From NCBI GenBank assembly GCA_001586965.3, contig LUCW03000544.1, positions 25,001 through 67,500 of the forward strand: a DNA stretch of 42,500 bases, written 5' to 3'. How positions within the stretch are numbered: the stretch's first letter is position 1; each line of letters begins with the position of its first letter. Made by a program: the position numbers and the translations under genes. Of this stretch, positions 39,601 through 42,500 are shown one piece after another. Under the pieces are notes generated by a model. That model was given only the letters and a program-made list of their open reading frames with translations, did no database searches and was not told the origin of the DNA. The DNA comes from Sphaeroforma sirkka (Eukaryota; Opisthokonta; Ichthyosporea; Ichthyophonida).

Positions 39601-42496
39601 CGCAGCTGTTATCCGAGAAGACAGTGTGATTATACACCAAGGAATGGCACGCCACACCAACACCTTAGTCATAAGGTGCACATGAACATACACATTAAAA
39701 CATCACTTGAAAGATAATAAGGCTGTGTTTAACATCGATGGCATAGGCAGTTTATGGGTATGAGGGTTCACATTTTAGGTTTTTCACGTGTAAGAATAGT
39801 TTGCAGGTTTATTTTTCTCGTTGAAAATCACAGAATAAGAAAACCTAATGATTTGCAAAACCCTGGTCATAGGACATAGCTCATGTCCGCCTGATCAAAT
39901 CATATCACGAGATTTTGTTGTTTTTGGAACCTCCTTCACAAATCCCGTGACTCAAAACTCTGTACACTTCTCAGCCCATGCAATCGACCATCATAAGCGT
40001 CGTATTCATTAGTTATTCAATTTTAAATATTGCGGGTGTCTGGCTACATTTACGACAACTTACGACACTACGATTTAACAATGTGCATACATATCCATAT
40101 CCACCACAGCACTTACACCCTTCGGAAGGAAACCTCGAAAACCCCAGATCCTGAACCCTAAAACCCTGGATCTCTAAATGCGTGTCTCACGATTGTACGA
40201 TGCAGTGCGCTTGTGATTAAGTACATGTGAGACATACCTTGGACAAACCGCCAAAACATCAGCTGTTCAAAGGAATAGGAGTGGCCGTGCATGAACATGG
40301 AGATGGAGCATAGCACTGGCCCAGCAACCAGAAGGCTTTTCCGTCCCATGCGATTCCCTAATAAGGTAAATCCAATAAGTGAGATTGACTGTGACTGATT
40401 TTGTGCAGAGCTCTGAGATGGAGGATAAACACTCGGCTCGAGCAGATTGCATGTCTTAACTTTTCGTTTTAGGGTTTTAGAGTATATGTTATCTTTAGAG
40501 TGGCCCACACAGAGCAACGCGTACTGGTTGCACTTGAGTCGAGAACATCATCCCAATGACTCATCACACAAACGGCTCATGTGCAAGCCACCTCCCACAA
40601 CAGGTGATCCAGACACACGTCACAGACAGTGCAAACGGTCATCGGGACAATCGGCTGCAGCAATTGGCATTGTGTGTAGATGCTCCATGGCGATGGTTAG
40701 TAATCTCTTGCGATAGAATATGGGGCGATAGTATATGAGGGGTTTTAGGATTTTTTTTTGATAAGATGACGATAATCGGCAAAGTTGATAAGATGACAAT
40801 CATTCTGTAATCACTAAACAATAAGTGGAACCGGCAACAAGGTAAATGATCGACTACTACTTTGAAAAGAGATAGATGACCTTTGTCAACAATGTATGTA
40901 ACGTCACTATAACCGACCGATGACCAGATGAGAAACATGAATACTGTGCAAACATTTATCCGTTTACGTTTACGCAAAATTGGAGATCACGAGCCCAGCA
41001 TATCAGCAAAAGCTAATTCTGCATTTACACATGTGTTGCTAGTATTATTGAACTACAAAACAAAATACCCGATGAGAATAGAATGACGTACGCATAATGG
41101 ATTCTATTTATAATGAGATGAGAATAGAATGACGTACGCATAATGGATTCTATTTATAATGACCTACCCTTCGATGACCTCGGGACATATAACAAGCTCA
41201 ATGCAAACCACGACAACGCGACACTTACGACAGAAGCGTCTACTGCATAATTTTCTCACGCAGCTGTTTTGTGCTTGGCGCACATGTTGCACATGGTCGT
41301 GGGAATTGCTATATCTGGTTCTCACAGGGAAATTTTAAGACCTCACGCAACACACCACCGGTTGGAACAAACTCTCCTACCCGCCTGTCACAACACTGTT
41401 GTTATTCTCTAGAAAGACATAATCAACAATCTAAGAAGAAATCCTCAACCAAATTTCGTCACAGCTTGATGATTCAAAAGACAGCTTTCCTATTCATGTC
41501 ATTCTTGCGTTCACATACGAAAAATTGGCAAAAGCACACCAAATGAGTTCGACATGCCTATGGAAGCCAAAGGAATATTGCAGAACAATCGCGTTAATCC
41601 CAGTATACTGATGACCATGCCGAATTGGGTGGAGTTGAGTCCCAATTCCTGAGTCAGCCCGGGAAGTACAGGTAGCACCACTCCTATCGCAATGCCCATC
41701 AGCGCAGTACCTGTTGCAATAGGCCATACTCGGTTGTCTACTCTGTCACTGGCTGCTTCGGCTCCTGCTATAATTATACAGCAGTGGGACGGTTGGAAGC
41801 AACGCCTCAGACTTTGTGCTTCTCACAGTAACAGAAATTGGAACATACATGTACTGCGGCGAGCATAGTTTTATGAGGATGTATGTGGCTGCGTGTTTGA
41901 ATACTGGCACAGGTGCGAGATTGCCACCAATGAACTGTGAGGGTGAAATTTACATGAGGAATTGAATCTCAACTGGTTCTATGTAGCTCATGTCACCCAT
42001 ATTCTTGTAAGGCGTCAAATGATAGCCATTTTAATATTTAAACTTAAACCCCGAATAACACAGACGAGAAGATCCGAAACGACCCCCAGGAGAAACAGAG
42101 GTGTAATTAGAACTAACGGCTCAGTCAAGAAATATATGCATGCCGCGAAGTCTACACTATCACTTCATCCCAGTCCTATCCTGTGGTATTACTTCCTCAT
42201 CAAACATGCGTATGTCTATAGCATACTGAAACCCTTAAAACCCTACACCCCAAGCTCTAAGAGAAAATATTGCTATAATACGTTGGAAACTAAAGCCAGA
42301 GCAATGCCTGCCAACGTCTACAGCAATAACAAGCGGCCATATAACATCTGACTATTACGCAATTTGACGGCCTGAAAACCCAAATGAAAGACAAACCTTT
42401 TAAGACGCCCTCTGCGGTCGGCGGCTTCTCACCTTGCACTCCCTTGCTAGGCTCCTCTACAGGTACAGGATACGAGAATACATCGATACAAATAGC
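33423..42496 (-). CDS. MFS transporter, split gene (5' end incomplete)
   Basis: This is a predicted 12-helix major facilitator superfamily membrane carrier; the substrate is unknown. I joined exons by hand at 42433-42496 (tentative), 41558-41767, 40238-40357, 39274-39354, 38673-38745, 37143-37222, 36680-36734, 36148-36295, 35248-35476, 34571-34714 and 33423-33670. Intron phases are 1,1,1,1,2,1,2,0,1,1 and every junction keeps the frame. From the second exon on this gives 462 residues, normal for the family. Family marks are LPVLPGL in helix 1, GNRMGRK (motif A) after helix 2, RFVQGAGSAM in helix 4, NRART before helix 5, CGPALGG (motif C) in helix 5, SDTFGRK between helices 8 and 9, and GTAPTSFLVD in helix 10. 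The layout resembles DHA1-type drug/metabolite antiporters, but that is inference. The start codon was not found. The 3' splice site of the helix 6 exon is tandemly duplicated. The gene could be intact or a weakly transcribed copy beside heterochromatin. Confidence 0.85.
33711..33728 (-). repeat. Telomere-like motif (CCCTAAA)2
   Basis: ataaccctaaaccctaag on the plus strand contains two CCCTAA(A) units. It lies about 40 bp upstream, in transcript sense, of the last-exon acceptor. Confidence 0.75.
34429..34447 (-). repeat. Telomere-like motif in intron 10-11
   Basis: caaaaccctaaacccctaa contains one perfect CCCTAAA and one unit with an extra C. It lies in the middle of a non-coding stretch without other features. 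Confidence 0.7.
34571..34714 (-). CDS. MFS transporter exon: end of helix 10 and helix 11
   Basis: The acceptor is GTTCTATTCTGTAG and the donor GGTGTAG|GTGTGT. It codes TAPTSFLVDITKDRDRSDA, LALMRSGGDLGLLVGATA and SGLIAHRYGV. Reading through the donor would stop after only three more codons (TAA at 34554-34556) and leave the protein with 11 helices. Splicing to the 33.4-33.7 kb exon instead restores helix 12, so the spliced form is preferred. Confidence 0.88.
34715..35247 (-). other. Intron 9-10 of the MFS gene
   Basis: A 533-bp phase-1 intron, donor GTATGT, acceptor TTCTGTAG. Less than 40 bp inside the donor lies the longest telomere-like tract of the window (35213-35231). Other open frames have no support. 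Confidence 0.65.
35213..35231 (+). repeat. Short interstitial telomere-like tract (TTTAGGG)n
   Basis: Plus-strand tagggtttagggtttaggg contains two complete TTTAGGG units and part of a third. It is the longest and most perfect of the telomere-like motifs in the gene. Confidence 0.85.
35248..35476 (-). CDS. MFS transporter exon: helices 8, 9 and 10
   Basis: The 229-nt exon lies after GTGCGCGTGCAG and ends ACTAG|GTATGT. It codes FDATPGSLGQLFASLAIVN (helix 8), MSQPSAYFSDTFGRK (the second motif A copy, Asp kept), TSMVPGTMLVSAAIGL (helix 9) and WEQLMGLVVMWGFGNSIL (helix 10). This is the longest and most clearly conserved-looking exon. The phase-1 end gives the Gly of ILGTAPTS with the next exon. 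Confidence 0.92.
35477..36147 (-). other. Intron 8-9 of the MFS gene
   Basis: A 671-bp phase-0 intron, donor GTGGGT, acceptor GTGCAG. The first 90 bp on the minus strand are G+T-rich repeats. A T10 run lies near 35806. No gene is seen. Confidence 0.65.
36056..36147. repeat. Imperfect 10-13 bp C+A-rich repeat next to a donor site
   Basis: Repeated cacctacat, cacgtacac and caaccctacac units on the plus strand. On the transcribed strand the intron begins with GTGGGTGTAGGG-type repeats that offer many extra GT dinucleotides just inside the intron. Confidence 0.7.
36148..36295 (-). CDS. MFS transporter exon: loop end and helix 7
   Basis: The acceptor is CTGTTCCTTGCAG and the donor TCTCAG|GTGGGT. 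The 148-nt exon codes SDMRRTSTRWTVLIRDCRN then TRAVLMLHSTFWATASGAQ and FTLLPLLATSQ. The basic segment precedes helix 7, and the pattern fits the start of the C-terminal half of an MFS fold. It ends in phase 0. Confidence 0.9.
36296..36679 (-). other. Intron 7-8 of the MFS gene
   Basis: A 384-bp phase-2 intron, donor GTGAGT, acceptor CCTTGCAG. No repeat or telomere-like motif was noticed. Plus-strand open frames over this region and the neighbouring exon are antisense shadows. Confidence 0.65.
36680..36734 (-). CDS. MFS transporter exon: central loop
   Basis: This is a 55-nt exon too short for simple open-frame searches. The acceptor is TTGATTGGCAG and the donor ATCGG|GTGAGT. It codes TSTVQRLETGMELAKQI, a polar helix-like segment, and joins in phase as RIK-E-TST and KQI-G-SDM. 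Without it the exons on both sides are out of phase (1 against 2), which strongly supports it. It lies in the cytosolic loop between helices 6 and 7. Confidence 0.8.
36735..37142 (-). other. Intron 6-7 of the MFS gene
   Basis: A 408-bp phase-1 intron, donor GTATCG (weaker than the others), acceptor TTGGCAG. Telomere-like motifs sit near both ends: aaccataaaaccctaaaacc at 37035 and aatcctaaaccctaaaat at 36769. Confidence 0.65.
36769..36787 (-). repeat. Telomere-like motif near an acceptor
   Basis: On the plus strand, aatcctaaaccctaaaatt, about 35 bp upstream (transcript sense) of the small central-loop exon. On the minus strand it reads TTTTAGGGTTTAGGATT. Confidence 0.7.
37143..37222 (-). CDS. 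MFS transporter exon: helix 6
   Basis: The acceptor is CTTAAACACTTACAG and the donor ATAAAAG|GTATCG. The 80-nt exon codes YGFQAPFMFVGMAIAIV then ALNNALRIK, i.e. helix 6 and the beginning of the central loop. With the previous exon it reads GYLADSYGFQAPF, ordinary MFS spacing. The acceptor plus the first 40 or so exon bases are copied six more times immediately upstream at 69-bp intervals (see the repeat entry). The exon given here uses the acceptor nearest the intact helix, which gives normal protein length. Confidence 0.82.
37185..37680 (-). repeat. 69-bp tandem repeat spanning splice acceptor and exon start
   Basis: Seven copies. The acceptor positions are at 37223, 37292, 37361, 37430, 37499, 37568 and 37637, exactly 69 bp apart. 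On the minus strand each unit has a T-rich tract, a branch-point-like CTTAA, TTACAG or TAACAG, and then coding sequence for YGFKAPFIFV. In the copy at 37430 the AG is lost (AACACTTATGG). The whole stretch has no stop in the transporter frame. Each unit would add 23 residues of the pattern YGFKAPFIFVTSGRLLFVLN. The copies nearest the exon (R-type, SGRLLF) and farthest from it (C-type, SGCLLV) form two subgroups. Confidence 0.93.
37968..38186. repeat. 57-bp minisatellite, about four copies
   Basis: The unit contains agagaatacaacacagcaac, then cactacaaaataaaacatcc and acaaacaccaatgttaa. Copies differ at few positions. Because 57 is a multiple of three, the minus strand shows an open frame of hydrophobic, Cys-rich 19-residue repeats, which I regard as accidental because it lies inside the intron. 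Confidence 0.88.
38234..38328. repeat. 47/48-bp A+T-rich direct repeat with inverted symmetry
   Basis: Two copies begin gtaattcgtattaatact (38234) and gcaattcgtattagtagt (38281). Each contains stretches such as attagtactgatactaat, which are nearly self-complementary, so the transcript could form small hairpins. Confidence 0.75.
38430..38646. repeat. 25-bp purine-rich minisatellite
   Basis: About nine imperfect copies of gtcacaacagaagaaacat plus aacaaa. Starts at 38455, 38480, 38505, 38530 and 38555 are exactly 25 bp apart, and later ones are 23-25 bp apart. The plus strand is almost free of T. On the transcribed minus strand it is pyrimidine-rich. Confidence 0.85.
38673..38745 (-). CDS. MFS transporter exon: helix 5 with motif C
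   Basis: The 73-nt exon lies between GAATCTGGTTAG and GACAG|GTATGT. It codes APMSAAWSAGVS then CGPALGGYLAD. The G-x-x-x-G-P-x-x-G-G pattern is MFS motif C, the antiporter signature in helix 5, which is the main reason to suspect a proton antiporter (inference). The split Met codon joins it to the previous exon (RART-M-AP). It ends in phase 2 (AG), needing one base from the next exon. Confidence 0.9.
38746..39273 (-). other. Intron 4-5 of the MFS gene
   Basis: A 528-bp phase-1 intron, donor GTAAGC, acceptor GGTTAG. It includes the 42-bp A+T-rich repeat at 38793-38985. Telomere-like sequence occurs in both orientations near 39077-39103 (ttagggtttaag and gaaaccctag). Confidence 0.65.
38793..38985. 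repeat. 42-bp A+T-rich minisatellite
   Basis: About 4.5 imperfect copies of a unit with agatatacacatatatcaat then attcaataaagattaatt. The tatacacatat cores at 38796, 38880 and 38922 are 84 and 42 bp apart. It lies inside intron 4-5. Confidence 0.8.
39274..39354 (-). CDS. MFS transporter exon: helix 4 and following loop
   Basis: The acceptor is GTCGCTTGCAG and the donor ACGA|GTAAGC, both good consensus sites. The 81-nt exon codes AGSAMMMMGAQLHLADIS then TNRNRART. The NRART element just before helix 5 is typical of MFS drug-transporter-like proteins. The run of four Met codons (ATG ATG ATG ATG) is a small trinucleotide repeat inside the helix. Phases are 1 at both ends. Confidence 0.9.
39355..40237 (-). 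other. Intron 3-4 of the MFS gene
   Basis: An 883-bp phase-1 GT-AG intron, donor GTATGT, acceptor TTGCAG. It holds a telomere-like cctgaaccctaaaaccctgg at 40148. Nothing else is recognisable. Confidence 0.65.
40238..40357 (-). CDS. MFS transporter exon: motif A, helix 3, start of helix 4
   Basis: The acceptor is TTTACCTTATTAG and the exon starts GGAATCGC. It codes NRMGRKSLLVAGPVLCSISM, FMHGHSYSFEQLMFWRFVQ and ends CAAG|GTATGT in phase 1. Joined to the previous exon it yields ASIGNRMGRK, which aligns without gap to MFS motif A (G-x-L-a-D-R-x-G-R-K/R). The usual Asp of the motif is Asn here. An upstream open extension reading QNQSQSISLIGF is intron sequence, because the acceptor and phase fit only at 40357. 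Confidence 0.9.
40358..41557 (-). other. Intron 2-3 of the MFS gene, apparent GC-AG type
   Basis: A 1.2-kb phase-1 intron that starts GCATGT and ends ATTAG. No GT near the exon end keeps the protein frame. It contains the 46-bp tandem duplication at 41071 and telomere-like motifs near 40470 and 40738. Open frames inside it show no domains. Confidence 0.7.
41071..41162. repeat. Perfect 46-bp tandem duplication in intron 2-3
   Basis: Two identical adjacent copies start gatgagaatagaatgacgta at 41071 and 41117. Perfect identity points to a very recent duplication, or to an assembly duplication. Confidence 0.9.
41558..41767 (-). CDS. MFS transporter exon: helices 1 and 2
   Basis: The 210-nt exon reads AEAASDRVDNRVWPIATGTA, then helix 1 (LMGIAIGVVLPVLPGL), the loop TQELGLNSTQF and helix 2 (GMVISILGLTRLFCNIPLAS). 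The acceptor is TTATAGCAG, a NAGNAG pair; using 41767 or 41764 as first base changes the protein by one residue only. The exon ends TCC ATA G, directly followed by GCATGT, so the donor appears to be GC rather than GT. A +1 frame over the same region beginning MAYCNRY is a shadow. Confidence 0.88.
41768..42432 (-). other. Intron 1-2 of the MFS gene
   Basis: A 665-bp phase-1 intron, donor GTGAGA, acceptor TAGCAG. It contains a telomere-like stretch acccttaaaaccctacacc near 42231. I see no other gene or repeat in it. Confidence 0.55.
42433..42496 (-). CDS. Tentative N-terminal exon of the MFS transporter
   Basis: The minus-strand frame reads DVFSYPVPVEEPSKGVQ and ends at a good donor, CAAG|GTGAGA, in phase 1, which fits the next exon. 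An in-frame TGA at 42497-42499 and the lack of an in-frame ATG mean the exon must begin at an acceptor. CTGTAG|AGGAGCC at 42457-42458, preceded by a pyrimidine-rich stretch, is the best one and would leave a 24-nt microexon (42433-42456). The cytosolic N-terminus and start codon would then lie to the right of the window. Confidence 0.4.
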
Positions 42497-42500
42497 TCAA

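Overview
The window looks like nuclear DNA from a eukaryote. It holds a long A+T-rich tandem satellite, one multi-exon gene with GT-AG (and one apparent GC-AG) introns of about 0.4-1.5 kb, several intronic minisatellites, and many short TTTAGGG/AAACCCTA telomere-like motifs. I cannot name the species. TTTAGGG-type repeats occur in plants, green algae and several protist lineages, so they hint at a lineage but do not prove one.

Layout. Positions 1-300 are degenerate CTA/ACT trinucleotide-like sequence. Positions 428-1040 are a diverged 28-29 bp tandem repeat. Positions 1041-2180 are diverged 36-bp-type monomers with one unrelated insert of about 75 bp. Positions 2181-32735 are one uninterrupted 36-bp satellite of about 850 monomers. 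Its core, roughly 4.9-28 kb, is highly homogeneous. Both flanks carry older, more diverged monomer variants and multi-monomer blocks. The array fades out at 32736-32880, and 32881-33422 is unique non-coding sequence downstream of the gene.

The gene. From 42.5 kb down to 33,423 on the minus strand I could assemble one major facilitator superfamily (MFS) transporter. Ten exons (exon 2 to exon 11) are supported by splice sites, matching intron phases and MFS motifs, and one more N-terminal exon is tentative. They add up to about 462 residues with 12 predicted membrane helices and a Ser/Thr-rich C-terminal tail. The true start codon lies beyond the right edge or was not recognised. No other gene is convincing; the many open frames inside the satellite are by-products of a 36-bp (12-codon) unit.

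Most notable. A 69-bp (23-codon) tandem duplication spans the 3' splice site and the start of the exon for transmembrane helix 6. It gives seven in-frame copies, six of which keep the acceptor AG. This could yield transporter variants with extra 23-residue segments. Other points are a 15-bp perfect dyad in every satellite monomer, a two-state (G or C) monomer polymorphism, older variants shared by both array edges, and telomere-like motifs in seven of the ten introns.
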